Assembly (NCBI RefSeq): GCF_000687475.1
Contig: NC_057319.1
Location: 2,480,001 to 2,544,000 of the forward strand
Reading direction: 5' to 3'
From: Ustilaginoidea virens
Taxonomy: Eukaryota > Ascomycota > Sordariomycetes > Hypocreales > Clavicipitaceae
Length of the DNA: 64,000 nt
In this document: positions 52,488-64,000 of the stretch, piece after piece
Layout of the letters: each line of letters opens with the position of its first letter
How positions within the stretch are numbered: the first letter of the stretch is position 1
The notes under the pieces: generated by a model
The model's database searches: none
The model's input: only the letters and a program-made list of their open reading frames with translations
Told to the model about the DNA's origin: nothing
Translations under genes and position numbers: made by a program

Positions 52488-53840
52488 TCAGGTGCCGCGG
52501 GGTTTTGCTTTTTGGACAGCCTTGTCCTTCTTGTCCTGCTTCAGCTTCTTCTTCTTTTGCTCATTCTTCTCGTCCAATTTGCGTTTGTGAGCAGCCTTTT
52601 CCTCGTCTGTTTTGGGGACTGGCTTGAAGAAGCCTTCCAGCCGAGCTTGCTGAGAAGACTTGAGGTTCTTTTCCAAGCGAGCACCTGCGCCGCGCACCCT
52701 GTCCTCGGAAAAGCCCTTCTCGGTGACGAGAAACTTGACAAGGCCTTCGACATCGGGCTTCTCCCACTTGAAGTCGCAAAGAGCGTCATCTGCTTTGCGG
52801 ACATCTGGCTGGAAAAACAACTCTCGTGCATCCCTGTACGGCCAGTCCTCGGGCAGCGTGTACTTTTTCTTGGAGTCGTTCTCGATGGCGTCCACCACCT
52901 TTTCCAGCGAACCGTGGTCGCGAATCAGTTTCAGCGCAGTTGTCGGGCCAACTTTGGGAATCGGGTCGAGATAATCGCAGCCGAGAAGAATGCACAAGTC
53001 AACAAACTGGTTATTCGCAAGGTTTCGTCAGCTGAATAACTCAGGGCCTTTTCTCTCTTTTTTTCTCTTTCTTTCTTTGAATTTTATTTTTTTTTCGCAC
53101 CAGATGAACTTACCTGCGGTCGCTCCATATTCAAGCCCTCGAGCACTTTGGCTAGATGAATTTCTTGAATGGGCTCTTTGCGCTGCTCGCTAAAGGTCAG
53201 ATGTCGCAGCAGAATCGGCGTGTTGAAACACAGGGTATCCATGTCCTCGCTCGCTGCTGCGTAGACCTTGCCAGCCCTAGCCAGCTCGGCGCACTGAGCT
53301 TCTGCTTCTGTCGGCGCAATGATGTACGGTATTCCCATGAGCTTCAGCAGGCGCTGACACTCTGCATTATGTTCCCTCGTCACACGTACCGTCCGCCGCG
53401 AGAACTTTTCCACTTCCTCGGCGGTACCCGTTTCCTTGGCTTCCTCCAGACCTTCGTTGGCCTCCTGCTTGCGCTGGAATCGTTTCGCCAACTCGCCCGA
53501 CTTGAGCTTGGGAGGTGCGCCGTCGAAAACGTAGAGCGGCTTGATGCCATTGTCAACCATTCGGAGGGTGCGGTAGAACATGCCCATCAAGTGGGATGTG
53601 GTCTCGCCACTGTCGTTCATGAGCTGCTGGCCATCGGAGCGGACGGCAATCAGGAAGCTGTATATGCTCATGGACGCATCCTGCCAGCTCCCGGTTAGTC
53701 ACGGACTCACACAAAACAGGCCGAGAGCGAGATTGGCGTACAATGGCGACTTTTCGGCCAAAGTGGTTCTTGATCTCTCCTTCCTTGATGGCATCTGGAG
53801 CTTCTTCTTTGATGATCTGGAACAGCTGCTTGATGCCCAT
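52488..53840 (-). CDS. rad27: Flap endonuclease 1 (FEN1/Rad27)
   Basis: A structure-specific nuclease that removes 5' flaps in Okazaki fragment maturation and long-patch base excision repair. Exons 53840-53742, 53680-53114 and 53006-52488 give 394 aa, the usual length. Junctions: [13 protein letters not shown] (placing D34) and [16 protein letters not shown]. Metal ligands are visible: D34, the Asp in YVFDGAPP, the acids in TEAEAQC and SEDMDTLCF, and GCDY. The PIP box QARLEGFF (342-349) binds PCNA, and the Lys-rich C terminus is a nuclear localisation signal. Introns are GTACGC..CAG and GTAAGT..CAG; the second lies just before the H2TH-proximal acid. All catalytic residues seem intact. Confidence 0.97.
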
Positions 53841-54931
53841 CTTTGCACCTTTGATGTCGGACTACCTACCGGCCCCGTGACGTTCAAACAAAAGATGGGT
53901 GGATAGGATCAAACAGCCGTCTTTTATTTTAGATGGAAAGACGCCGCAAAAGACTCCTTTTCTAGGGTATCGGATGGATCTTATGGGACGTTTTTTTCTT
54001 TCCCCTCTCTTTTTTTTTGGGGGGGGGGGGGAGGAGGGGGGTGAGGGTTGTTTCAAGAGAGAGAAGGAGCCGCGGGGCGGTAATCCGGTTGGCGCCTTCC
54101 GTCTAGTGGGAAGAGACGCGCCAGAAGAGAACGTTACTCAGGTCATCGTGACGCGCCGTTGTCGCGCACCAGACGCTTAAAGTGGCCCACAGTTGAAGAG
54201 AATCCTAGCCATCATGGATGCCCCTGGCCCATTTTATTAGTTCATTTCATCCAGTGATCTTACATGGTGGGAGCAAGCCCGAGTCTAGATTGCATCTATA
54301 CGGAGTACTGCCGGATGGACAACAACAGGTGACGCGAAAATAGCAAACAGGGAACAAGAGAAACAGAAAACCGACCGAGCAGCTAGCATTGCACCTTTCG
54401 TTTTTCATCCATGTTTCGATGGCCGTTGCCCATTCAAGTTTGCAACTCCCCCTGACTGACCGCATCCGAGAATCGCTTCCCAGAGTCGCAGGCAACCAAG
54501 GATCACGGAGCAGCTTGAACGCGCCGCCCAGGGAGAGGCAATTAGGTTGCATGGCAACCCTTGACTCGCGCCCGCGCCATCGAATGATACATACATGCGA
54601 ACGCGTGTACATATACTTTGCTTTGATTTACCGCTCGGAATACAGAGTCGTCAAGGATTGATCTCGCCTTGCGCTCCACCTTGCCGTGCGGACTGGCTGC
54701 GAATTCGTCGTCGCATCGTCGCATCATCACGTCAAAACATCGCCCAACTTCAAGAGCGCCTTCCCCCCATCTTCCCTGTGCTTTCATGTTCTAGCCCGCT
54801 CATGACCAAGTCTGTCTGGGTATCGTACAACTTCTCCAGGTTTGGAAGAACCCCCTCCCCCCTTTTTTTCTTTCTTTCTCGTCTATGTAGCTCCCGTTAT
54901 CCCCCTCTGTACAGATTGTCCGCAACTGCCC
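53841..54931. other. Intergenic region between FEN1 and the Nup37-like gene
   Basis: No gene recognised. It contains T8/G13 runs at about 54010-54030, a TACGGAGTA at 54299-54307 and T-rich DNA (54855-54880) in the 3' flank of the nucleoporin gene. The left part is FEN1 promoter. Confidence 0.6.
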
Positions 54932-57040
54932 TCAATCTTGTTCAAAGTATACCTTTTTCCTGCCGCTTCCTCTGCTATCCTCCATGCTTTCCAATGCTTT
55001 ATCAATGTCCATAATGTCGAGCATCTCAGCTTCCACATCTCGAGCGGTCAAGTCGGCGCTTACATCGGCGGCTGCGTTCATAGTGTCCATAAACTCGAAT
55101 CCTACGCGGGGTCGAGAATCTGAAGAATCGGCTTGTCTGCCAGAGGCTGCGCCATCTTGGCTGTCGTGGCATGATTTGTGTCTTAGCGTGCCGGGCTTTG
55201 CGGTGCTTAGGTTGAACGATAGGCTCGTGGCTCGGTCAGATTTGCCGTGCACAACGATGGCACTTGATCCCTCTCCTCTTGGGAATAATCGTCTTGTTCG
55301 CCCAGGCATGAAGCTTCCCACATTCTTTCCAGAATCACCCTCACCATACCGAACAATTACCAGCCGGGACTCCCCTTGAACCAATACATCGACAGGTAGC
55401 CCGCCATGCTCTTCACCAGCTGAGCCGGGGTTTCCAGTTGCCAGCAAGAGGTCGACACCACATAACCTCTCGCCCAACAGGCCTGTTGAGAGGTCGGCAA
55501 GCTTGATCATCCTGGTCGGCTGCGCTCCGCTAAACAGATTCACACCTCCGCCGGCTCCTCTGCGAAGCTGTGACTCCCAGAATTTCGACATGGCAGGGAT
55601 GACGCACACGTGCTCCAGGCCCCCAACCCATAGCACCACACTTTCATCCTGCAGTGCTTTTCCTCTGGCTGGTAGTGTGATGACTCTCAATCCACCCTGA
55701 ACAGCAGTCAGGCATTCCAGGGTGTTTGCGCAGCCTAGCGAAGCTGTAGCCTGGCGTCGAGTGTGAGGGGTCATGGGCGCAAACTCTCCAGTGTGGTTCT
55801 CCTTTTGTTGTTGTGCTGCCACACTTCTCAAGGAGCCGGTGCCTTCGACGTACCCCGAGATGCAAAAACTTGTCAACGCGGCGCCTTTGACCCCCGATTT
55901 CAACTTGGTGGCAATCGCTGCACTGCTGGATGCCGACGGACTGACTCTGTCAACGTCCCAGACTCCCCACATGCCGTCTGCCATGAGAGCAAAAATGGCA
56001 CGCCCATGCGAGATCCACGCAGCGTCAAGCACTGGTTTCCTAGACGCCGTCGGTCGAGCGTATGGTTGGTACAGGGATAGAAGCCACGAGCCTTGTGTGG
56101 GGAACGGGCCAGCGGCTTCTGAATCAGGCGGAAGGGCGGACACGGCATAGTCGTATATCCTTACTGCATGGTGTGGTGAAACGGCGAGCAGCTGTGTCGT
56201 ATGGATTGGGTTGAATGAGATGCTGTTCAGAGGGTGGGGGAGGAATTCGGTTTGGAAGGGCTCAATAGGTCGATCCGTTTTAGGCTGGAGATCCAGGGCA
56301 ACATCCCACAGCATAAGCGTACCGGACGCTTGACGAGAGCAAGCCGCGACCACCGCCCTCGGTAGCTTTCTCTTGGGCTCTGACGACTTGGGCGAAACCA
56401 AAGTGATTGCCAATCGGTCGCTGCGCCTTCTTTGACCACCAAGCAGCACAAGTGTTTCACCCCAGGCTCCAGACCCGGCCTGCCCAGCCAACAGACTCGA
56501 CCGAAGCTCTTCTCTCGCCTTGCTCTTGGGGCTCGGCGGGGTCAACGGGACGGTAATCATGTAGACGTCACTTGTCACACACGAGACCGCAAGCACCATC
56601 CTCTCAGACAAGAACGATGCGGCAGCAGAAGAGGTGTCTTGTAGAATAGAAGGTGTCACCGGCATGACGGCCACATGCAGAACCGCGGTGCCGAGGGTTA
56701 AATCCAGCGTTTGCACAATCTCGGGATACGGGCCCTCGTCATGCTCGTCTTCGAATTGAGGCTTGTCCTGGAAAAGATGAGCGGCTGAAGCCTCGTTGGA
56801 TTGTGTTTGTTCGTCGTCGTCGGAGTCGATCAACATGATGGCATCCTCAGATGTGCCGTTTTGATGCTTGTCTTGACCGTGCCTCTCCTGCTGCGGCTTG
56901 AACCGCCTTCCGCCTCTCCATACGATGGTCACACCATTTTCGTGCCCGTATACGAAGATGGTGGCTCCTTGCGGAGATTGCACGGGATACGTCTGGACAT
57001 CGCTCACCCTTTGGGGCAGATTGTAGCTGTAACGACTCAT
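54932..57040 (-). CDS. Nup37-like nucleoporin (WD40-type)
   Basis: 702 aa, single exon. The N terminus MSRYSYNLPQRVSDVQTYPV and ATIFVYGHENGVTIVWRGGR resemble the long-form Nup37 of filamentous ascomycetes, a peripheral member of the Nup84/Y complex of the nuclear pore; I rely on memory of that family. Beta-propeller features are GTLMLWDVALDL, NSISFNPIHTTQLLAVSPHHAVRIYDYAV and MADGMWGVWDVDRV (cited in parts). An acidic loop (IDSDDDEQTQS) follows residue 70, and a ~150-residue C-terminal extension is Ser/Gly/Arg-rich, ending in an acidic helix (EAEMLDIMDIDKALESMED). It could instead be another WD40 scaffold; the call rests on the N-terminal block. The stop is followed at once by T-rich DNA. Confidence 0.6.
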   Translation of the reverse strand: MSRYSYNLPQRVSDVQTYPVQSPQGATIFVYGHENGVTIVWRGGRRFKPQQERHGQDKHQNGTSEDAIMLIDSDDDEQTQSNEASAAHLFQDKPQFEDEHDEGPYPEIVQTLDLTLGTAVLHVAVMPVTPSILQDTSSAAASFLSERMVLAVSCVTSDVYMITVPLTPPSPKSKAREELRSSLLAGQAGSGAWGETLVLLGGQRRRSDRLAITLVSPKSSEPKRKLPRAVVAACSRQASGTLMLWDVALDLQPKTDRPIEPFQTEFLPHPLNSISFNPIHTTQLLAVSPHHAVRIYDYAVSALPPDSEAAGPFPTQGSWLLSLYQPYARPTASRKPVLDAAWISHGRAIFALMADGMWGVWDVDRVSPSASSSAAIATKLKSGVKGAALTSFCISGYVEGTGSLRSVAAQQQKENHTGEFAPMTPHTRRQATASLGCANTLECLTAVQGGLRVITLPARGKALQDESVVLWVGGLEHVCVIPAMSKFWESQLRRGAGGGVNLFSGAQPTRMIKLADLSTGLLGERLCGVDLLLATGNPGSAGEEHGGLPVDVLVQGESRLVIVRYGEGDSGKNVGSFMPGRTRRLFPRGEGSSAIVVHGKSDRATSLSFNLSTAKPGTLRHKSCHDSQDGAASGRQADSSDSRPRVGFEFMDTMNAAADVSADLTARDVEAEMLDIMDIDKALESMEDSRGSGRKKVYFEQD

Positions 57041-59385
57041 TTGTTCAGCCGCGGTCCATGGGGAAAAGGGTCAAGTCCAGTTTGCTGTGACTCACGTGAA
57101 CTGCGTATTCTGCCCGGTTCGACGGACGCGAGGAACGGTCGGGGAAGTCATTTGCGGGAACAGCAAGGCGAGGTTGTTCTTGGTTGAAAGCCGACGCCTT
57201 GCGGCGAGATCGTACTAGAGCTTGACGAGTAAGCTATGCGACCGGGAGTATACCTCTTGTGCATTGGCTGTGCGCGCTGCGAACGAGCTTCTTCATCTGC
57301 AGATTGTTCTTTGTTGTTCTGCAAGGCCTTTTTTTTTTTTTTTTTGTCCCCCTTGCCGGACACGACACAGGCTTGGCTCACGGCTTCAGCTCTCGCGGCC
57401 CCCGTCACAAAAAGGTCAAGGTGCAGTGATTGTATCACGTGATCTAATTGCCCGCGGGCTTATCGGGTTATCGCACAATATCGGGACCGCATACCAAGGT
57501 CAAGCGATTTCAATTTCAATCGTCCGAGTGAAACCAGCAGATCAACCAGCATCACCTCGGAATGTTTCCCTGCTAATCAAAGATCCACAGTACTCGTGCA
57601 GTATTCCTTGTTAATCTTTTACTGCCGCGCGCCATTTCACCTGCAGAACGGAGTATTCGTCCCAGCAATCCCATCGATCCTCCTCCGCTGTTGCACATCG
57701 GCATGGCCACCGTTTCAATGCCTCTCCCATTCATCCATCATGAGGTATGCCACCGCCAAACAACCGCCCTTGTGATTCTGTAGAGTGGCAGCTGCCAGTG
57801 TTTCCTTCAAGCTACAGCGAGCCAGCCTCTCCTTCGCGCAGACATGCGCCGCTGGACCTCCAACAATGCCCCGCGTAGGGACTCTTCTCCGGAATCTTGC
57901 GGCTTGCGCAGTATGCGGCCGAGGACCTTGACTCCCTGCACATGTAAACCCCGCTGTTTGCAATATAAAGCCCTCTTGGGATTTTACAATGACGACAGGG
58001 ATGGCGACACTAGCTCGAGAAGAGAGGCCGATTCTCCGACACTCCCTGCTGGGATGAAGCAACGATTCCTTGCCAGTGTGGGGGGCTGAGAGTCGGACCA
58101 TTAGGATGACGGATACGAGTTGCTTCATCATGTGTCATGTTCACTGCCGTGGCTTCGTAACCTATTCTGCAAATAGGCCAAAAAAAAAAAAAAAAAAAAA
58201 AAAAGAGGCAAAAAGTGTTCCAGCATGAGGAACTGGATATATAGGTCGATGAGTTTTTCCGAGGTACAAGGTCATAAGCTGCATCTTACACGACATTGTT
58301 GTCAGGAGTGGCCAAAGTCGGGCTTCAACTCTACCTTGTTGCCATGAGCATCAGCTCCCGGTAAAGACTGTGCGGTTTTTTTTACCGTGATGTTTCCGTG
58401 GATGTCTTCAGGCAAATATGAGCCCGGCTGCCGGTCTGCACTGGCGGGTAGAGAGAGGCTGGTCAGTTTATTTCGAGAAAGAAGCGCTAGGAAGTCGTCG
58501 AAGCACGCATTCCTGTATTCTGATGTCTCGGCGTAAGATGGGCTGTTGGATGGATGACGATTCGCAAAGGGCACGTCGCCGCACCAGAGACACGACTTCA
58601 CAGTCTCGAGAGAGCAGGATTGGATTGATATACAGTGTTGATGGCTACCATTTGCAAATCCGTAAATACAGTTCCACACTTGGATCTCCTCGCCTACAAC
58701 CCCATCTGCATTTAATAAATAATCTTATAAAAAAAAAAGGTCCGAATCAAAAGAGCAATCAGGTTGCATGCACAAGCCTTTATCGCCTGATAAGACGACA
58801 TAGCCTCCATGTGCGCACTTTCGAATATCCTGTACAACCAATGACGGGCTAGTTGCAAGACCCGACGTACATCGCATTCATGATTGATAGTGAGGCCATT
58901 GTGACGGGTTCAACGGGGCGTTCAGGAGAATTTTCGCGCTGTAGTGTCTTCCGCATGTCCAGACTTTACCTTGTCACGGACCAGAAACGAGGCGAACTTT
59001 GCAGCGATTAACGACAAGACCGCATTCGCAGTTGCCGAGTCCCGTCTTTCCATTTCTCGTATCCAGGTTGAATTGTGCGGCAGAAAGCGAACGTTGAATG
59101 AATGGATGACAAGGGTTGTTGCATGACGTATTTTGTACGCGATGATTGCCACGGAGCGCAGTCGTATACAAAGAAGAAAAATGAGTCCTACGCCTTGTGA
59201 TCAAATAAAGTAACGCCGCCAGATCATCAGCTCTTCGACCAACATGTGGACAGGAGGAGCTGTCATCCCAATAACGCCTTGAATGCCTTGAAACGAGTGA
59301 GATTGATGCAGTGGTTTGAATGGATGTTGTTTGCGGTGATGGCGAAGTCTCAGGGTCGTGAATATGAGTGGCGTGCTTAATCATC
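57041..59385. other. Intergenic region between the Nup37-like gene and the WSC gene
   Basis: No gene recognised in 2.3 kb. The left part is the nucleoporin promoter, with a T18 run near 57330-57347 and CACGTGAT near 57436. The middle holds unique sequence and an A24 tract near 58181-58204, with TATATAGG at 58236. Minus-strand frames (57715-58131, 58302-58679, 58974-59474) show no family resemblance; the last overlaps the WSC 3' end in another frame. Confidence 0.6.
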
Positions 59386-60325
59386 TCATGCGTTGGTGAC
59401 CTAAAGACGAGCATGATTAGTCCAGAAGTGTACAAGTGCTGATGAGGGCAAAGCGAAAAAAAAAACCCCCCCAACTCACCCTCAAGATTCTTCGCGAATA
59501 GTCCTCATTGTCAGCAATGCTGCCGTCGCTCATTCTCCTGTGAGCCATGACAGGATCCAACCGGGAGTCGGTCATGGAAATACTGCCGTGGCTGCTTGGC
59601 GGCTTTGAGCCGCTGATAAAAGCATTGACTGCCGCGTTTCGACGATGTTCTTCTTCAATCTCGGCGTTGCGCTTGCGTCTCATGAAGAAGACAATGCCAG
59701 CGATAGCAGCAGCAGCAGCGACGACGCCGACAACAACACCAGCGACGATGGCGGCCACATTAGGCCCGCTCTTTTTTGCAGGCTCAGAGGGCTCGGGAGG
59801 AGAGGTAGTCGTCGCGGTAACAGTGGCAGGTACGTCTGAAGTAGATGTGGCACCGTTGGACGTCGGAGATGCGGAGCTGGTGGTTTTGCTGCTAGTCATT
59901 GCTGTAGTGCTGGAGGTGGTGGATGACGGGTCATACGTGGGGACTTGGAGTTCGATGCCGACATTGTAAACCGAGTAAGCGTCCTTGCCACCACAAGCCT
60001 CGAGAGGATATGCGGTGCAGCCGACGTTGCATTTGCTGTCGGAAACCAAGTCCTTTTGTGGAGGCAGGGCGTATCCACAATAGCACGATCCTCCATGTAA
60101 ACCAGACAGCCAGAAACCGTCATCCTTGCACGCGTTATTGCAGGCAGCGGAGGACATTCTCTCAGCGGAAATGGGAGAATGCAAGGTCATGTTGCCCGAG
60201 GAAGAGAAGCAACCTTGAGAAGTGAACGAGTTGATGGATGGGAGTGTAGCAGGCGGTTGCTTGGCTTGTGCTCGGACCTTGGTTGCAGCCACGAGGGCGC
60301 CATAAATTATTGTTGACGGTCTCAT
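59386..60325 (-). CDS. WSC-domain cell-wall integrity sensor
   Basis: A type I plasma-membrane protein that senses wall stress and signals to Rho1/Pkc1. Exons 60325-59480 and 59400-59386 give 286 aa; the last exon is only 15 nt and adds V-T-N-A after DYSRRILR, matching the conserved C terminus of fungal Wsc proteins. The order is signal peptide (MRPSTIIYGALVAATKVRAQ), WSC domain with cysteines in GCFSSSGNM, ACNNACKDDGFWLSGLHGGSCYCG and CNVGCTAYPLEACGG (cited in parts), a Ser/Thr-rich glycosylated stem, one membrane helix (VAAIVAGVVVGVVAAAAAIA), then basic MRRKRN and a cytoplasmic tail with serines. The intron uses GTGAGT and TAG. Start chosen at the signal peptide; the frame extends upstream through poly-Phe from the A28 leader tract. 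Confidence 0.93.
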
Positions 60326-60460
60326 TTTCGAAGGGTTTGATATTCGCAAGGGTATGAGAGGAAGACGACGACTTCCGTATGGTCGAGTTGCCTGATGATC
60401 TGGAGATGAAAACCCAGTTTCCTTCGAAAGAAACTCGGCCAGCGGGAGGATCAACAAGGC

Positions 60461-60488
60461 AAAAAAAAAAAAAAAAAAAAAAAAAAAA
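60461..60488. repeat. A28 homopolymer in the WSC promoter
   Basis: Twenty-eight consecutive A, 136-163 bp upstream of the WSC start codon. A poly(dA:dT) tract near a start is expected to disfavour nucleosomes. Confidence 0.95.
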
Positions 60489-63400
60489 GACGCGGTCGAA
60501 ATTGATTCCACCAGGGAAAAACGACGTGTCGGACCGTAGTTTGAACAGAGAAAATCGAGTCAAGCTCTATCGTAAAATTCGATGTCGGTTGCGTCGAGTA
60601 GACGCGTCTGAGGAACGGTGCGCACTCTAGATCCAAGGCTCGATGAGACAAGTCGAGAAGCGAGAGAAGATGGTCGCTTGCACAGGGAATTCTCTGACCA
60701 AATCTAATCAATCGAATGCCGTAAAGGAAAGGGTCTGCATTACCCACGGTATAAAAAAGAGGAAACAAATGATGAGACTGCCTTCAAAGCGATAGACGAG
60801 GCAATCGGGGATGCAGTAGGTATGGTCGATGAGAAAGAGGGACGACTGGAACGAGTGACAAGATGCGTTTGTTCAAGGGGCAAAGGCAAGACAACGATGA
60901 AAAAAAGGTTGGGGGACCAAGAGTGCGGGAAGGAGAATTGGGTCTCGGGCTTCGAAGGGACAGAGAGTCAGGGAAACAGGGCTCAAGCAAGGAAAAGGGG
61001 GTCCACTTCAGGTCAAGGCCCCAGTCCCAAGACCTTGTACCGGACCATGTGGGCCAATCAAGACGAAGCTCGGTTCAAGGTACATGCGTCTCCTCGAAAT
61101 ACACGCCGCAACATTAGGCAAGCACCTGTGTGCCAACGGTTTCCATAAGTACTGATGCTAGGACAAAGTACCCAGATGTACCTGTTGAAAGGTGGAGTTC
61201 GCCGACATTTGAAATCTTCCCACACCTGCACCCAAAAGGGATGGCTACATGTGCACTGTATTACCACAGTCAGTTTAGTTGAAGGCTCCAATGGTCGTAA
61301 CACGCGTGAGAATAGGTAAGTGCAATCGTCTCGTGGCGTGAGAGTGGAAGAAAGGTAAGGAGTCATCTCTGGCTGACGGGTTCGCAGCTCAACTTGAGCA
61401 TCTAGCGAGCGCTTAGTTACTGCGTTGCTATTCCTAGACCAATCCAACGGACTTGCCTTACCAGTCGTTCAACAAGAGCTGGAGGTAATCAATTGCTCAT
61501 CTGGATCCACTTTAGTGACCGTCCGGTACCTCGGGTCGACCAACCAGACCTCCCCCCCCCCCCCCCCTTCTCGTCTTGATGTAGTTGTAATGCCCGCGGA
61601 GTATAATGCCTTTGTAATGCCCGTAATCCGCAACTTCTTGCGCCGTCTCCAGTTGTGCACCAAACCATTCAAGGCACTAAACCGTTTTTGATTCGAGAGC
61701 CACACCATTGAGCCAGCCCCGGGCCCTTTGCACCAGGCTCATTAGACAGTGCGCACACTGCGCATCCCTTTGTCCAATAGGTTCCGGCTGAGGAGGTCTG
61801 GTGTTTATTATTGTCCACTACGACAACAGGAAGCGTTTTCCCCTTCTTTTGCTCCGGCTTGTCCTGGTACCTACAGAAACACGGGACACGCCCAGCTTTT
61901 CTTGAAAGATAACTGCCGCCTCGCCCTGCGAACAGGCTCGGCAGTCTCTCAGCATCCCGAGTTTGGGATGGTGTCTGGTGCCATAAGCGCCGCTACGGGG
62001 GATGGATTGGGGACTGGAATCATGTGGGTGCCTTCATGTTGTTGGCCTCAATCAGTCAATGGAATCAGTCAGTGCGAGGTGGTGGTTGAGAGGTCGGCGT
62101 CTCTCCCCCCTCGTCTCTCCATCCCCACAGGGGCTTTCTGTCAAGGTGGCTCTGCGCCAGGATGCAGGAACGGCGGTGGTCACTCAAGTTGCGTCTTAGT
62201 TGCCAGTACGAAGCCTCGGTGGAGGGGCTGTTGGCGGTACAGGCGGTTAAACGAGCAATTGCTAACACGACAACCCTCCGTGCCTGATGGTGCCTGTCAC
62301 CACGACTGTGAAGGGACTTGAAACGTCAGGTAGGACGGACCCACAGCAATAAAACCCGCAAGGAATGGTTATCCGCCCACTCTTTCCGTCATCATCGGCC
62401 TTTCATTTCGTTCTTGTTTCGAGTGGCCAGAGTAGACGGACTTGATGTTTCAACTTTCCACCCTCTGCGGTCGAAGCTTCACATAGTACGGAACTCTGGA
62501 GTAACCTTTTCGAAATTCACACACAGTTGTTCAATACTGTCGGTGCAATTGACGCAATTGTTTTCGTGGACCGAGGAAACGGATTGAAAATTACTTGGTA
62601 TGCAGCCCTAGAGATTGACACCTAACACTAGACAATGCAGGCGCACACGAGGCGGCGGGGGCTCAAAAACGACAGTTACAACGTGTTGGCGCAGAAAAGC
62701 CAGCTGAGCGAGGAATGAACCGTGTAGCTTTTATCCTGCATTCACCCGTCTAATTCAACCATGACGCCACCACAAAAGGCGGTGTTGTGACCAGATAACC
62801 CGTCGTACCGCACGGTTGGTTGTAGGTGTCGTAGGTTCAACGGACCGAGTATTTTTCTTCCCTTGCGGCCTTGCCTATGGGCCTTGGCCTTACTCCTCAT
62901 TATCTAAGGTAACCTCCTCAGCGATTCCCTCTTGTCTTGAAGGAAGAAGAATAAAATAAAACAAAATAAAATAAAGCAACTCCTACAATCTTCTATTCAG
63001 GTTGTGGTACAGTATGCTCGCAGAGGGATGAAACGATGCGATAAATAGCTGCGGCACGTCGACCATCATCACATAAACGTAATCATTTCATTGGCGGATT
63101 TCATAGTAGGCTCGCCTGCCTTTGTCTGCTAAGCAGGTACGGAGTAACGTCCGTAGTGTTCCAAGCTTCCAATAGTAAGTAACCCGGTCTTCAGGCACCT
63201 GAGTCTCGAATAGATTGTGTGTGTATCATACCTTGGCCCAGTGACCTCGCCACAGCCTTCCGTCCCGTCGATACAGTCGTCGATATGGAGCATGGGCACT
63301 CTCCCGTTTTCGTATTCTTTTTCTTCCCAATTGATTGATTGCAAGTCAAACGGTCATAGCCGTGGACTAGGAAGAGTGCTCCGTCAAAGGGCAAGGTGCT

Positions 63401-63860
63401 GGGGAATTCGCGGCCAGATTGATTGACGTTCAAGTGCACCATACAACCCGAACGCTACTCATTTAACTGTTAAATAGAATTTGTACCAAACGCTCAAACG
63501 CTAATTGAACCAGACAGTATTCTGCCGTGACCTTGGCAGGAGGAGGAGAGGTTTTTATTCGGACGATTTTCGAGTACCTGGCAGGTGATGAGAACGCGAC
63601 TGTACCCTCCTTATCAAGCTCTGAAGGGGACAGTGAGGCTGTGGAGAGGCATAAAATTTATTTTATACGTACCTCTTTGCTGTCCAGTTTCTTCCTCACT
63701 TCAACGCCGTTTGCAGTAGCTACGGTTGTTGCTGTGCGTCGTTTCTCAACAACTACTCTCGAGAGCTTATTGATGAGTCATGACCGCGAGTTACCAACCC
63801 ACCATTATCAGCTATATCTCTGCACATAATATTCGATTCCTACCCTAGTACTCCGTGCTG

Positions 63861-63897
63861 AGGTAGGTACCTACCTTACCTACCTAGGTACTTAGGT
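63861..63897. repeat. Palindromic AGGTAGGTACCTACCT island
   Basis: A 16-bp perfect palindrome (63861-63876) and TACCTAGGTA (63881-63890) lie side by side, followed by CTTAGGTACG. It is the last of the dispersed islands. Confidence 0.88.
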
Positions 63898-64000
63898 ACG
63901 TAATCTCAAGCGTCCCCAGCAGGCAGGTGAAGCTAAACTGACGCTGGCCAGTACATTCTGTCCTCAGGCCGTCACATGGGTAACCGACCAGTCTCTGGGT

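Larger units (their letters stand above)
60326..64000. other. Upstream region of the WSC gene to window end
   Basis: No conserved gene in 3.7 kb. Contents: an A28 tract at 60461-60488 about 140 bp upstream of the WSC start, a C17 run near 61551-61567, AATAAAATAAAAC-like repeats near 62951-62975, a TACGGAGTA at 63138 and a palindromic TACCT island at 63861-63897. Frames up to 190 aa (61749-62321) have a random composition. A gene may continue beyond the right edge, but none is seen entering it. Confidence 0.6.

Noticed and set aside
54061..54180. Possible tRNA gene in GC-rich DNA upstream of FEN1
   Set aside because: No acceptor-stem pairing or intact A and B box spacing could be found; the GGTTG/TCTAG strings do not fold into a cloverleaf.
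61749..62321. 190-aa plus-strand frame near the right end
   Set aside because: Random composition with many Cys, Arg and Ser, no domain, no splice-supported extension.

Overview
This window is nuclear DNA of a filamentous ascomycete. Genes carry short spliceosomal introns (about 60-300 bp) with GT..AG ends and CTAAC/CTGAC-type branch sites. The product set (fungal-form Sec24, Dhh1, Cft2, WSC sensor, WOPR regulator, long-form Nup37-like protein, filamentous-fungal histone H1) and the GC-rich coding style fit Sordariomycetes, most likely Hypocreales. The order is an inference from resemblance and cannot be fixed without a search.

Layout: PIP5K/Mss4 (+, 1.3-4.4 kb); COA6 (-, 5.6-6.0 kb) divergent from SYS1 (+, 6.9-7.7 kb); CFT2 (-, 8.2-11.3 kb) divergent from an FAD monooxygenase (+, 12.2-13.6 kb); a Pac2-type WOPR regulator (-, 14.3-15.7 kb) followed upstream by a 9.5-kb stretch with no convincing conserved gene; mitochondrial AsnRS (-, 25.1-26.9 kb); a PARG-like protein (+, 29.6-30.7 kb); SEC24 (-, 33.0-36.7 kb); histone H1 (+, 40.2-41.2 kb); an NPF/proline-rich protein (+, 43.0-44.1 kb); then five minus-strand genes: DHH1, a cytochrome b5/acyl-CoA dehydrogenase fusion, FEN1/RAD27, a Nup37-like nucleoporin and a WSC cell-wall sensor (45.9-60.3 kb). 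The last 3.7 kb hold no recognisable gene.

Most genes are housekeeping and are not functionally clustered: lipid signalling, Golgi and COPII traffic, mitochondrial assembly and translation, mRNA 3'-end formation and decay, replication, chromatin and nuclear pore. There is no secondary-metabolite cluster, transposon, rRNA, tRNA or CRISPR array that I could recognise.

The accessory interest lies in (i) the long upstream region of the WOPR gene, packed with simple repeats, G/C homopolymers, a tandem 25-mer and two weak spliced ORF candidates; (ii) two families of short palindromic motifs scattered through the intergenic DNA (TAGGTACCTA-type islands and TACGGAGTA); (iii) an acyl-CoA dehydrogenase whose catalytic glutamate appears relocated; (iv) a macrodomain-type PARG with an altered loop; and (v) tiny coding exons (15 and 27 nt) that an ORF-only annotation would miss.

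All exon boundaries were derived by eye from reading frame, splice consensus and family resemblance; none was tested against RNA data.
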